The position numbers and the translations under genes are program-made. Below the pieces are notes generated by a model that worked only from the letters and a program-made list of their open reading frames with translations, was not told the origin of the DNA and did no database searches. Source: Gigantopelta aegis (lineage: Eukaryota; Mollusca; Gastropoda; Neomphalida; Peltospiridae). From it: a stretch of 64,000 nucleotides of DNA. This document shows positions 1 through 10,873 of this stretch, piece by piece. The stretch spans positions 75,660,679-75,724,678 of the forward strand of contig NC_054702.1 of assembly GCF_016097555.1 (NCBI RefSeq), given 5' to 3'. The first letter of the stretch is position 1; each line of letters starts with the position of its first letter.

Positions 1-680
1 AGCAAAACTGAAGTTATTTAGAAACACCCCACCAACATTACACCCAACTGCACATTTTGACAACTGTAGTTTGTTCTTGATAAACCAATTTGATCTGATA
101 CTGTACTACTACAGTTATCCAAATTGAAGCAACGTACTATAGCTGTCAATTGGTAATTCATGTTCATTTGTTTGTTATGACAATTATTTTTATAAGCCAT
201 ATGAACATGCTCATTTTACTAGCGAAATTCCTGCCTTCCAGACGATCCAAGTTGTTTTGTCTGACTGGCCCACCAAGATTTAACATTTGGAATCGAAGGA
301 AGGAAAGGAAGGAAATGTTTTATTTAACGACGCACTTACATATTATTTGTTAAGGACTACACAGATAGAGAGGAAACCCGCTGTCACCACTTTATGGGCT
401 ACCCTTTTTGATTAGCAGCAAGGGATTTTTTTTATATGCACCATCCCACAAACAGGACAGTACATACCACGGCCTTTGTTACACCAGTTGTGGAACACTG
501 GCTGGAACGAGAAATAGCCCAATAGGTCCATCGACGGAGATCGATCCTAGACCGACCGCGCATCAAGCGAACGCTTTACTACTGGGCTACGTCCCGCCTC
601 CATTTGTTTTATGTTAATGGAAGGTGCACGTTTTAGAGTTAGAACTCTACAAGCTAAGAAAATATTATGAGAATAGAAAC
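1..680 (-). pseudogene. Partial duplicate of the MED17 last exon and its flanks
   Basis: On the minus strand this stretch matches the last MED17 exon and its surroundings about 14 kb to the right. Positions 84-200 match the MED17 3' flank around 14165-14280. Positions 201-295 match coding exon 14 (14485-14583) with roughly six mismatches and one single-base gap in about 95 bases. Positions 615-677 match the exon start plus the intron before it (14648-14710). Intron sequence is included, so it is a DNA-level duplication and not a processed copy. About 200 bases carrying the true end of the reading frame are missing, and a SINE replaces about 63 bases of the exon. It cannot encode a MED17 C-terminus. 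The left limit may lie outside the window. Confidence 0.8.
296..604 (-). mobile_element. tRNA-derived SINE (family A head, type-B tail) inside the MED17 duplicate
   Basis: Reads on the minus strand. The tRNA-like head is at the right end (about 545-602), with an A-box-like TAGCCCAGTAG and a B-box-like GGATCGATC. The central SINE core follows, and the tail ends in TTTCCTTCC-type repeats at 296-320. The tail is the same type as in the family B SINEs at 12491 and 46100, while the head is family A, so parts of the two families are mixed. No clear target-site duplication was found. Confidence 0.8.
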
Positions 681-842
681 CACATGTCCATGTCTCCATG
701 AGCAATAATATACTATATAGGCATACTTCTTTAGTTGAGCAAAGAGGAATAAATAAAAATGTCTTTAAACATAAATATATATATATTTGAAAATTATTCA
801 GTTGAGCAATTTTACGAGACTGCACGTGAAAAAGTTTTTAAA

Positions 843-1099
843 AGGTAAAGTTTGCTTAGTTTAACGACACCACTAGAACACATTAATTTATTAATGATCG
901 GCTTTTGGATAGCAAACATTTGGTAAATCTGACATAATCGTAGAGAGGAAACCCTATAATTTGTTCTATTTAATAGCAAGGATAGCAAATACCAGTCGTG
1001 GTGCACTGGCTGAAACGAGAAATAGCCCAAATAGGCCCACCGATGCGGTTCTACCCTAGACCGACCGACCGCTTTACCACTGGGCCATATCCCGCCCGG
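843..1099 (-). mobile_element. tRNA-derived SINE, family A, diverged
   Basis: Minus-strand copy with the tail at 843-900 (TTTAACGACACCACTAG block), the core, and a degraded tRNA-like head ending near 1095 with GGCGGGATATGGCCCAG. It is shorter than the full family because part of the core is deleted. The gap 681-842 to its left holds only AT-rich DNA. Confidence 0.75.
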
Positions 1100-2409
1100 A
1101 GTGCAAGTGAAAACATCTAACTACATGCAAGTTGAATATAACTCAATATTTAAAACTGGACACGACATAGGAGTTGAAACAGATTGTAACACTTCATGAA
1201 AGCAGACTGATCCAGATGAGAACTAAATTAAATTATGAAAGCTTGTAGGCCTATGAACAATTAGATTGCGAAATAATTGATGATGAAATAATATATGTTT
1301 GCAATAAAAAAAAATTGAAGCGTAATAAAAGTCCTGGCTTTGATGCTATTTTAAAACAAATGTTCATTGAATTCAACGAACCTTTAAAGCATTGATTCAT
1401 TATAATTTATCCAAGGCAATGATCAGGGTTGTTATTAGCCTTAGTATGGTACGAAGTGCCTTTTCAGAGGACGCACAGCGCCCGAGACGTCTAGGGGGGA
1501 CTGGGGGCATGCACCCCTGGAAAATTGTTTAAGCGCCTTTTCCTAGCATATGAATCGCAAACTTGTAATTTTTAAACAACAAATTTAAAACTATTTTCTT
1601 CTATTTAAGCACATTTACCAAATTGCTAAACGTTTTTGGCTACTGTAGGGGCCTATATAGTTCAGAAATTATTGTTTTAAAATGCAGGCCCGTAGCCAGG
1701 ATTTTGAGGGGGGGGGGGGGGGGGCGTTTAGGCTTATGTGAGTGCCTCACACGAGGGCGCGAAGCGCCAGAGTTGCAATTTTGCGTTAAAAAAAAAAGGT
1801 CTCCGGTAAGGGGGCCTACCGACGGGCCTGAAATAATAATATAGTAATAGTAATAGTAGTAATACTATTACTACTACTACTAATAATAACCCAAACAACA
1901 ACAACATTGTTTTCTTTATTATTTTTTACTTGGTCCCATGGGTGTCCGATTCATCGGGGTTTCACGTGATAGGCCTAAGCAGTTTTTCTCATGAGTACAA
2001 AGTACTATCCTGTAGATAAACTAATTCACGTTTATCTCCCTTTGCACGGTATTTGCCTAAGCAAGTGAGTGTATTCGTGCACATGAGCTATACACATATT
2101 GCTATTACTAAAATATCTTTTGAGTTCGCTATATCAAAAATAATACGTTTCAATATCATAATGTCAAGTCGTGTTATCAATGTATATTCCATCACTTTCT
2201 AGGAGGGCTACCAATTATTCGAAACTGCATTCGTGGACAGCTGAGAATACGTTCTCATCACATCACAATGCGAGGTTGTGTGGGATTTGAGAACTGGAAC
2301 ACGTTCCCTGCACCAGAACAGCGTTTCGAATACACGGATACTGTCTGGAAACGAATAGCTAAGATTTAAGCCCGAGCCAGGTTGAGGCTGAAGTTTACAT
2401 CTAGCTCTC
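1100..2409. other. Non-coding stretch with a G-run and a trinucleotide tract
   Basis: No gene is supported here. A run of about 16 G lies at 1709-1724. A purine/pyrimidine trinucleotide tract (AGT repeats followed by ACT repeats, able to fold back) lies at about 1829-1889. The rest is AT-rich unique sequence. The 5' non-coding exon of the KHK gene must lie somewhere upstream of 3900, possibly here, but I could not place it. Confidence 0.5.
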
Positions 2410-2790
2410 TTAAAGGGACATTCCTGAGTTTGCTGCATTGTAAGATGTTTCCGACTAATCAAATATTTCTACGATTAAACTTACATATTAAATATATTTT
2501 CTTGTTTAGAATATCAGTGTCTCTCGAGTCCTGGTCCGTTGAATGCGATTCTGGTCATCTTAATATTTGTAAAAAGCCCAAACTGGAGTCTGCCTTCAAA
2601 TAATTTCGTACGTACGAAAAAAACATATTTTAGGAAATTAAATGAAATTTAACCTAGTACAAATATTAGAACGATCAAAAACATATTTAATATACAGACA
2701 CTAATATGTTATACAGAAAAATATATTTTATATGCAATTACAATCGATAACATCTTTAAAATTGCAGCAAACTCGGGAATGTCCTTTTAA
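2410..2790. mobile_element. Short inverted-repeat DNA element with TTAA ends (copy 1)
   Basis: The left end TTAAAGGGACATTCCTGAG (2410) is answered by its near-exact complement at the right end (GGAATGTCCTTTTAA, ending 2790). The two halves are partly complementary along their length (an internal AATATTTGTA block appears in both orientations), so the element folds back on itself. TTAA at both edges fits the TTAA target used by piggyBac-type transposases; this is inference, and no transposase is encoded. A second copy in opposite orientation lies at 3496. Confidence 0.7.
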
Positions 2791-3120
2791 CGATGGAGTG
2801 TGTTTTGTCTTTCCAATCAGGGGCGGATTATGGGGGGGGGGGGTGTGTGTGTGTCCCCAGTTGCACGGATCACCACCCACCCCGGCTAAAAGTTAATGCA
2901 AGTAACTGTATTAAATAGCGCTCATGTACGCATCAGTTTGAAATAGTTCACAATAAACAGTCTCTCTCTCTAAAGCATAATCCGCCCCTGCCAGGTGCGA
3001 ATCCAGGGGAAGGTGGGTGCGCATCCCCACCCGCGAGTCTCGATGTATATCGACAAATTCAATGTTTTGATAACACACTTGATGTATTTGGGATCCTGTA
3101 TTTGCTTTTAGTTGGAGACA

Positions 3121-3412
3121 GGTCTGAACGTAGCCTGCCTGATGTGCAGTTGGTCTAGGATCGATCCCCGTCGGTGGCCCATTTCTCGCCCCAGCCAGTG
3201 CACCACAACTGGTATACCAAAGGCCGTGGTATGTGCTTTCCTGTCTGTGGGAAGATGCATATGAAAGATTTCTGTGCTGCTAATAAAATGAAACGGGTTT
3301 CCTCTGAAGACTTCAAGTCAAAATGACCAAATGTCTGACATCCAATAGCCGATGATTAATTAATCAATATGCCCAGACTTTAGTGATGTCGTTAAACAAA
3401 ACAGACTTTAAC
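3121..3412 (+). mobile_element. tRNA-derived SINE, family A, with 14-bp target duplication
   Basis: Plus-strand family A copy: B-box region GGATCGATCC near 3160, core, and tail with GTCGTTAAACAAAACA ending near 3411. It is bounded by a perfect 14-bp direct repeat TTTAGTTGGAGACA at 3107-3120 and 3413-3426, the target-site duplication. The head is shortened (the A-box part is missing). The intact duplication suggests a comparatively recent insertion. Confidence 0.88.
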
Positions 3413-3495
3413 TTTAGTTGGAGACATTAACAGATCATGTAATATCTTGGCCAGCTTATCCGCACCTGTATTTGTTTGAATTCACAACCCTTCTT

Positions 3496-3827
3496 TTAAA
3501 GGGGCATTCATGAGTTTGCTGCAATTTTTAAGCTGTTATCGACCAACAGAGTTTTTTAACGATTGTAATTACATATCAAATATATTTTTTCTGCATAAAA
3601 TATTAGTGGCTGTATATTAAACGTGTTTCTGATCGTTCTAATATTTGTACATGGTTAAATTTCATTTTATTTCCAGTTTGGGCTTCTTACGACCAGAAAC
3701 ACATTGAATATACAGACATTGATATTCTAAACAAGAAAATATATTTAATATGTAAGTTTAATCGTAGGAATATTTTTATTAGTGGGAACCAACCTACAAT
3801 GCAGCAAAGTCAGGAATGTCTCTTTAA
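3496..3827. mobile_element. Short inverted-repeat DNA element with TTAA ends (copy 2)
   Basis: Same family as the element at 2410 but inverted relative to it. The left end is TTAAAGGGGCATTCATGAG and the right end is the complement, closing with GTCTCTTTAA at 3827. The interior contains the opposite strand of the copy 1 interior (for example GATCGTTCTAATATTTGTAC). It lies about 140 bases before the first coding exon of KHK, in the preceding intron or 5' flank. Confidence 0.7.
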
Positions 3828-3962
3828 ATTATCACGAGAAAATTATTTTATTATACATAAAATGACATAACACAACACAAAATGCATAACATCACACATT
3901 CTTCTCTCCCCTCCCCCTCCAATGGATTTTACCGATTTAATTTTTTTTTTTTTTACAGAATA

Positions 3963-6900
3963 ATGACTTCACACAGAAAGACTTTATGTGTTGGATTAGT
4001 TTGTGTTGACATCATAAACATCGTCCATCATTTTCCAACTGAAGATTCTGACACCAGGTTTGGGAGTTAAATGCACTTGCTTTCTTGGATAACATTTGAA
4101 ACATTTACTCTTGACTTCTATAAATGTCACCGTTGTACCTTGTAAAGCAGTCAAAATAAAAGGGGAATTAAATGTTTCACAATACTAAACTAAATAGCTT
4201 CCTGAACCCAAATTAATGATAAAATTCATCTACCAATTAAAACATAGGCTATTAACCAAATTAATACGGAGGCTACGAACGTGTGTGTGCCAATTAAATT
4301 TTGATTAAAATCCGCTCCAGCAATAAACATCACAATAATAAGTATCGTGCCGAAGACGTCGATCATGATGAACTAGTAGACTAGAAGAGTTGATTTCAAT
4401 CACACGCGCGTATATATGTACATGAATATTGGGTCGAATTTACGTTTACGAAGCCTGTTTTTCTCAAACACTGGTATTTAAGCATTGTAAATATATATGT
4501 AATTATACGCGTGTAAAACTTGAAAAAAAATTCTAATGTATTTTCAGGCTTAGCATGATTTAACTTTTCTATTAACTTGCACACACGTAAAATAATGCAT
4601 TACATGTATATGTTTAGGCATATATAGTTTACATTAAAGAAGTAATTACAAGTAGTTGCATAAGGTATACTTTTTTTTAGAATGGCCGTATATTATATTG
4701 TATATTATATTTCATATTTCAAGCCTTGTTTATACATATTTTGTTTTTAACTGATTGTATCGAAATATCAGTTTTGAGACTCGGTTTATTACACAATTCA
4801 GATGTCTGGATTGCTTGTGGCAGCGTGGAGGTAATGCATCTAATACATCATCAATCATCGCTCTCCTGGGAGAACCATCCGAATTCATGGGCACACTGGG
4901 AGATAGCAAAGAAATCCAGTAAGTGTGGGGTATATTGAAAATAATCAGATAGTCTATTAAAAATATTCTGCCAATTCTTTAAATGTCTAGCGTGGTTGAG
5001 GCTTCTAAGAATTGAAAACAAAAATTTAAAAAGTTAATAATACTAAATTAAGTAGCCCATTTAGTTTTGCGTTTATTCTAAAAATAATCTGATTGAAATT
5101 AACCAGTGAAGAATGTGCCCACAGAAAATGAAACAAAAAGTTCTGTAGGTAAATGTTTTTAATGTAGTCCACAGAAAAACAAAAAGGGGGCTACAAAGAA
5201 TTAAAAACTCAGCAGCACAAAATTACACTTATTATGCAAACAATGAACGAACGAAACTATGTTAAGAACATATAGGACATTGTAAAATTAAAAACGGAGA
5301 AATAGGCAGTCAATTCAATCATTAGTTTGTAACTATTGGGACACTGTTTAAAATGGGAAAATTATTTTATAACATGTAGGTAGTTACAGATTACATTAAA
5401 GACGCGGCCAACTAAAGAGATAAAGTTCATAATCCATAGGAAACGATTGGCTGATTTAATATCCCTATATACAAATAGAAAGACGATTTGGATATTTACA
5501 CAGCAAATACCACAAACCTATGGTTTTTGTTTGGAGTGTTAGTACTCTACATCAAATGGCCTAATTCACAAGTATCATTAAAAGCAACATCACATTGTCC
5601 TTTCAAGTTGTTATACATTACACTGCGATATCGCAAAGTTGCGAGAGTTTAGACCCCACAATAACTAAATGTGTCGTATTTGCCTAAATGGGGGTGGTCA
5701 CTATATAGACTGATTTCTTTTTACTGTGATGGAATCATTTCGATTTCAGCCAAAACTTATTTTGACATTTTTACACCTTGAATTTTATTCAAAATTTTAA
5801 TATATTTATCTGCGATATTCACATACACAAAATTTTAATATACTTGTGATATTTATACTTTGCACAGCTCTTTACACTGTGTTTTAAAATTTTTTACATT
5901 GATGTTGACAATCAATTATTGCATGTTTACGTGATTGTTCCTTTTCAGTTTCTTGCAGGAGGACTTTGCTAACTATGGTATCTGCACAGACAACTGTGTG
6001 GGGTGTCGGGAATGTTGCTGTCCTCTCTCCATAGTTATCCTCAACAGTTTGAACGGCTCCAGGACTATTTTACATACCAACAAGTTAGTACTGATTTAGT
6101 TAGTATAATTTATAAAATAAAAGAGAAATAATTTACTGATTTAGTTAGTAGAATTTATAGAATAAAAGAGAAATAATATATTTGCGATTCAATATTGATA
6201 GCCGTCTGCGAATAACGACATTAAAGTTAGTCCTATTTTTCAAATGACTACAATTGTAGTAGATATATATTGTGCCTTTAACTATTTTTCAAAGTAGAGT
6301 GCATGACCATAAATTAAACATGATCAAAGGAACACAAACATAGGTCACTTGTCAAACAGCTAATGTGATAGACAAAATACTGCATTGTGCTGCGTACATT
6401 TGTTGAAAAGCCAAGTGAAAATGCAAGCCCCAAAAATCTTTCCATATTTTTATTATACGCACTTCAATTTTTTGTCTTTTTAGAAATCTTCCTGAATTAA
6501 CACTAGAAGACTTTTCCAAAATTGACTTGAATACGTACAAATGGATTCATTTCGAGGTAAGAGTATGTACTGTATAGCTTCAGAATGTGATACAGTACAT
6601 GATTTTGGTACTAAACAATGCTGGTATGCTTTAAAGGGAACTGGTGACAGGTAATTAAGGTGATACGGGTATTATAGTATACAAATAACACATACTCTTC
6701 AATATTACAAGAGGAAATTTCAATTTGGTATCCTGTATAATAATAACCTATCTGTAGCTTCAGGTAAATTACCCTTTTGATTTGAAATGAAGTTTCTCCA
6801 TCAGTATAACTGTCTTTGTTATATTTAGGCTCGACCAAGCTGTGACGAAATAAAAAAGATGCTTCAACGTATTGATGAGTACAACAAGGGTACAGATCAC

Positions 6901-8056
6901 ATTCTACACACATCAGTTGAACTTGAAAAGCCAGAAAGACCACAGGCTAGTAAGTCTAACTAAAGTTAACAAAGAACTGAATTCAATATTTATGATTATT
7001 TCTGAACTACTTAATCGTATATTTATTGCAAATGTTTAGTATGCGTTTGACATTCTGCAGGGTTGTAATAGTGAAAGAGGGGCCTGTTTAGTTTTAATTG
7101 TCTCATTTTGAAGACTAAATATTTATGTGGTAATCAAACAAATTGTGTCTTTAGTTTGTTTTTTGTTTTTAATTTTTCAGATATTCTGTTTGATATGGCT
7201 GAATATGTGTTTGTGAGTAAGCAGTACGCAATGCAATTTAGCTGTAACACTATGACAGATGCTGTACAATGCCTATTTGAAAAGTGTAGACCTGGGTAAA
7301 TAAAATATTCAAATATATTATCTTTTTTTTATGATCAATTATTGCAAAATAAATGCTTATATTACTAATAGTGTATATGGCTGTAGACATCTGAAAATAT
7401 GTTCAGCATCTAGTTGTTATACATGTGAGTAGTTCTTGATAATTGCAAATGCAACTTTGATGAAAAATTAAGTCCGGCAGTCAATGCCATTTATTTATCT
7501 ATTTTATACCTTTTTTGCCATAATTTATAACTTGTGTACTGGTTTGTAATAATCGGATTAAATATATATATATTTAGCTATAAAAGTAAAATTTATAGGG
7601 CATGTATATCTACATTTAAGTTTAGGTTTTAATGATGTGAGCATAATACATTATTTAAAAAATCATCTTATTGACAAAATTTCAAACTGTTATGTTAGAT
7701 TGACACCTTTCTGTTTTAATAGCTATAGCACCATATTTTTACCTGATAGTTGTTGTTTTATGTAGTAACATACCTCCTCCCTGATGTTTTTCAGTGCTTC
7801 TATCATTTGTGCTTGGGGTGAACTAGGAGCTGCAGCAATGAATAATCAAATAGGCGTAGTAACATGTCCTGCATTCCCACCTGAAAAAGTTGTTGACACA
7901 CTGGGTGCAGGAGACACATTTGTTGGCGGTACAATTTATGCTCTTGGCAAAGGATTGGACTTGAAGAAATCCATCACATTTGGATGTAAAGTTGCTGGTG
8001 CAAAATGTGGTCTAATGGGCAACAAGCATATAAAAAATATAAAACTACATGTGTAA
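3963..8056 (+). CDS. KHK: Ketohexokinase (fructokinase), complete, 7 coding exons
   Basis: Phosphorylates D-fructose to fructose-1-phosphate in the cytosol; PfkB/ribokinase family. Coding exons: 3963-4057, 4802-4918, 5949-6083, 6484-6556, 6829-6949, 7181-7295, 7795-8056. They total 918 nt (305 residues; human KHK is 298) with all phases closing and GT-AG introns throughout. Visible motifs: LCVGLVCVDII with Asp16, GGNASN at 41-46 (fructose contacts, equal to human N42/N45), and the anion hole and catalytic base in DTLGAGDTF with Asp259. The C-terminus FGCKVAGAKCGL matches the family. The ATG follows an acceptor at 3957-3958, so a non-coding first exon lies upstream, not located. Exon 3 is 135 nt, the same size as the alternative vertebrate exons 3a and 3c, but only one copy is present. 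Its product has an odd cysteine cluster (C83, C87, C90, C93-C95). The next gene to the right is the zinc-finger gene on the same strand. Confidence 0.96.
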
Positions 8057-8111
8057 TAAAATTACATTTTCACATTAACAGACCTGTTCCTGTAGCTGAG
8101 TAAGCAAATTT

Positions 8112-8117
8112 AATAAA
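8112..8117 (+). promoter_or_regulatory. Candidate poly(A) signal of KHK
   Basis: AATAAA 56 bases after the KHK stop codon. A second AATAAA overlaps the stop region (8055-8060). Which one is used cannot be told from sequence alone. Confidence 0.45.
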
Positions 8118-8371
8118 CTTTCATGTAAGATATCTGTAACTCAAAGAAGACAAAAGAAGGAAATTTGGTGAATGTTGCAGGTATACAATTTTAATACAAC
8201 CTGTTAAATAAATATATTATTTTTGACTTTGTGTTATAATTTGCAATTTAGACCATGGGTTATAAATACTGTTTTAAGAATCACGATTTATTTAATTTGA
8301 AAAGTGTTGCTAGAATGCTGGAGGCTGTGTCAGCTTTGAACTTCAGCAAAACAAAGCGAGGAGAATAAACC

Positions 8372-8446
8372 AATGAATGCTATTGCTTAACAACACCCCA
8401 GTATGAAAAATACACATCGGCTATTGGGTGTCAAACAAAGATATGT
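8372..8446 (-). mobile_element. Fragment of a SINE tail
   Basis: An old minus-strand fragment of the family A tail: a degraded TTTAACGACACC block followed by CATCGGCTATTGGGTGTCAAAC, as in the better preserved copies. Head and core are absent. Confidence 0.5.
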
Positions 8447-8845
8447 ACAAAAATGTATATGAACAGGATTTAAAGCGTTGAGAGGTCTCAAGGCAAACTG
8501 AAGTGTAGATTTAACATGCTGTTCAATTAAAACAATTTTTTTTAAAGTACGCCTGTCATAGGCACATGTTTTGAACTATATGTGCTCAAGAAGGGGTGTG
8601 AGTAAGATAAGATTCTCGCTAGTCTGGAAGAATACAACAGTTGACGTTTTAACATGTGGCCTCAGAACTATAAGTTATCTGAAACACTGGGCAGATGGCA
8701 TTAAAATGCAAATGTGAAACCACACAATTTGACAAATTTTAATATTTGAAGGAGGAATTTTTCCAGTGGAGGCAAGACATGTTGGCACATAATAAATATA
8801 GGTGTGATCAGCCATATGCACACACGGTGAAGACTAGTTAACATT

Positions 8846-9149
8846 GGGGGGGGGGGGGGGGGGGGGGGGTTAGAGATTTTAGGAGTTGGAGATATATGCT
8901 CTCCAGGATTTTTTTTTTTTAAACTTGATATACTTAATTGACCTCTTGCCACCCACCCCAACCCCTGTTCACACTTATGAAAAATAAGTGCTGAGGTCGG
9001 ACTATACTGATGCAAACGTTTTAACAGATTCCCTGCATGATCCGGACATAATCAACTCAACAATATAAAAAGTGTAATGTACTGCCAATGTGCGTACGAA
9101 AATAAGGCTAAAACAAGAAAATACTCGGGAGGGGGGGGGGGGGGGGGGG

Positions 9150-9191
<42 letters not shown>
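8846..9191. repeat. Two long G-runs, the second joined to a GA microsatellite
   Basis: A run of 24 G at 8846-8869, and a second run of about 22 G at 9130-9151 that passes directly into about 20 GA repeats ending near 9191. Such runs can form quadruplex or triplex DNA and are typical sites of length variation and assembly error. No gene overlaps them; the region 8118-8845 otherwise holds only the SINE fragment. Confidence 0.85.
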
Positions 9192-9196
<5 letters not shown>

Positions 9197-10654
9197 GTTA
9201 CATTTTCCTGCTATCTTAAAGCTCCCTCTCCTGTAAAGAAGTATTGGTAGAATTACTGGTAGACATTGTATACAGACACGTCTGTATAACACTGCTCTCG
9301 ACGCATTTAAGCTAACCATATATGTATACAGATTATAAATTTAAATTGTATTTGGGTTTGTTTAGTTTTTTCTCTCACGGGTATGTAATTGACGGTGTAA
9401 TGTTTCTATTTCAAAACAAAAAATAACCAATAATTAACCGTCATTATGTAATTTTGATAGATCCCTTCATCTTGCTTGCTGGAGATTATTCAGATTGTGT
9501 TGGAAGCTGGAAAATATAAATCAGCCGGTTCAGGAGGTTGAGCGTGGCAATGTCCAAGAGCCGATTATTGAGATTTTGTTGGAAGTAGGGTCATTTTTGA
9601 AGAAAAAATTATAATAAAGCGGCAGGTCCAGACTTAGTTGAGCGTGGGAATGGTGGCTATTACTCGACTTACTAATTTAATGCGCCCAATGAGGATCCAA
9701 TGATTCGGAAGGGTCAAAATAGACTGTTCGTCAGTGGTTTGACACATATGCATTACATTTGACCATAGCGGAACGAACTATGTGATGAGGGTACTATCAT
9801 GAAATAAAACTGAAAATAATTAATAATGTATCTAATTTTTGCCACCAGTATTTAACATCTTAAAGTAACTCTTATAGCAATAATGTAATTCTGAAGGTAG
9901 CAGGGTTAAATAGGTAAACAATGTACACTAATTTTGGGTGAAATATTTATAATTTCATACTAAAAAACCTGAGATCTGAACCACATTGTTACGCTTACGG
10001 TCAAATACACAGTCGACAACACAGATACCCCCAAAAAGAAACCACTAATAAAAATACTATAGTTACATATATAATATAACGTAACTATATGTTTAACATA
10101 TCCCATGTAATTATTTAGGAATAATTTAGGACATACTTTTCGCACCCTTGTTTTTGCTTCCTACACAATAAAACCTATCCAACAATACTTTTTGTTTATG
10201 ATATATTTGACAAAAGGTACTTTTTATTTCTTTAATATTTTAAAACTTAATAGTTTGTCCAAAATTATGAAAAATAAAAATATACCAACCTGTAAACAGC
10301 GTTGTCTGCTCGTTATAAAATTTTGATGGGTCAAGCTCAGTAGACCAGTATTTTTTGTTAATGTTGTGAAGCATTGCAATAATGTACCGGGTAGCTAATT
10401 TTGAATTTGAATGATATCAGTATAAATAATAAATAAAGGTAGGAGAGTAATTTATTATAGTTGTTAACAATGTGATTCGGATTTAAGGACGACTGGCACT
10501 TTTTGCACCCATGTTTTAGCTTTGTACCAAATAAATATAACATTTCTTACAGTAATTTCACTTCAAATTCATATTTCGTAAATGGTACACTTTTTTTTTA
10601 ATTACAAGATCTTCAAACACAGGTAGATTAGTAATTTGTATAGTGCATATAAAA
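9192..10654. other. AT-rich intergenic stretch, no gene seen
   Basis: Between KHK and the zinc-finger gene. The longest open frames are short and resemble nothing known. Two stretches (about 9950-10200 and 10300-10560) look weakly alike around a GCACCC(T/A)TGTTTT block and could be an old tandem duplication of about 360 bases, but the similarity is low. Confidence 0.5.
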
Positions 10655-10787
10655 GTAGCCCAAGGAGTGATGGCAGTGAGTTTACTCTCTTAATTATCTC
10701 AGGCCCTTAACCATGTTTGATGCCATATAACCATAATTACAATGTGTTGAGTGCATTGTTCAATAAAACACTTCTTCTTTATTTTAG
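10655..10787 (+). mobile_element. SINE tail fragment that abuts the likely 5' acceptor of the zinc-finger gene
   Basis: Matches the final 120 bases of the family B SINE (compare 12735-12859): AGTAGCCCA, CATATAACCATAA, AATGTGTTGAGTGCATTGTT, then the CTTCTTCTTT tail. The pyrimidine-rich tail runs straight into ATTTTAG (ends 10787), a plausible 3' splice site for the exon that contains the zinc-finger start codon. Use of that acceptor is an inference. Confidence 0.6.
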
Positions 10788-10873
10788 TAATATTCAAACA
10801 AAAAAAAACAACTGAAGAAGGACAATAAACTTGCATCACGGTGCTGCAACAACAAAATTCAAGTCTACCAAAC

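Noticed and set aside
4726-4938. 70-codon plus-strand frame in KHK intron 1 and exon 2
   Set aside because: A different frame over the real exon 2 (4802-4918), whose correct frame reads CLDCLWQRGGNASN and matches ketohexokinase.
9002-9319. 105-codon minus-strand frame with a serine-leucine and proline run
   Set aside because: The repeat part is the GA microsatellite and G-run translated; no homology and no splice context.
9950-10560. Possible 360-bp tandem duplication between KHK and the zinc-finger gene
   Set aside because: Only one block (GCACCC..GTTTT) aligns well by eye; the rest is AT-rich and could match by chance. A self dot plot would decide.
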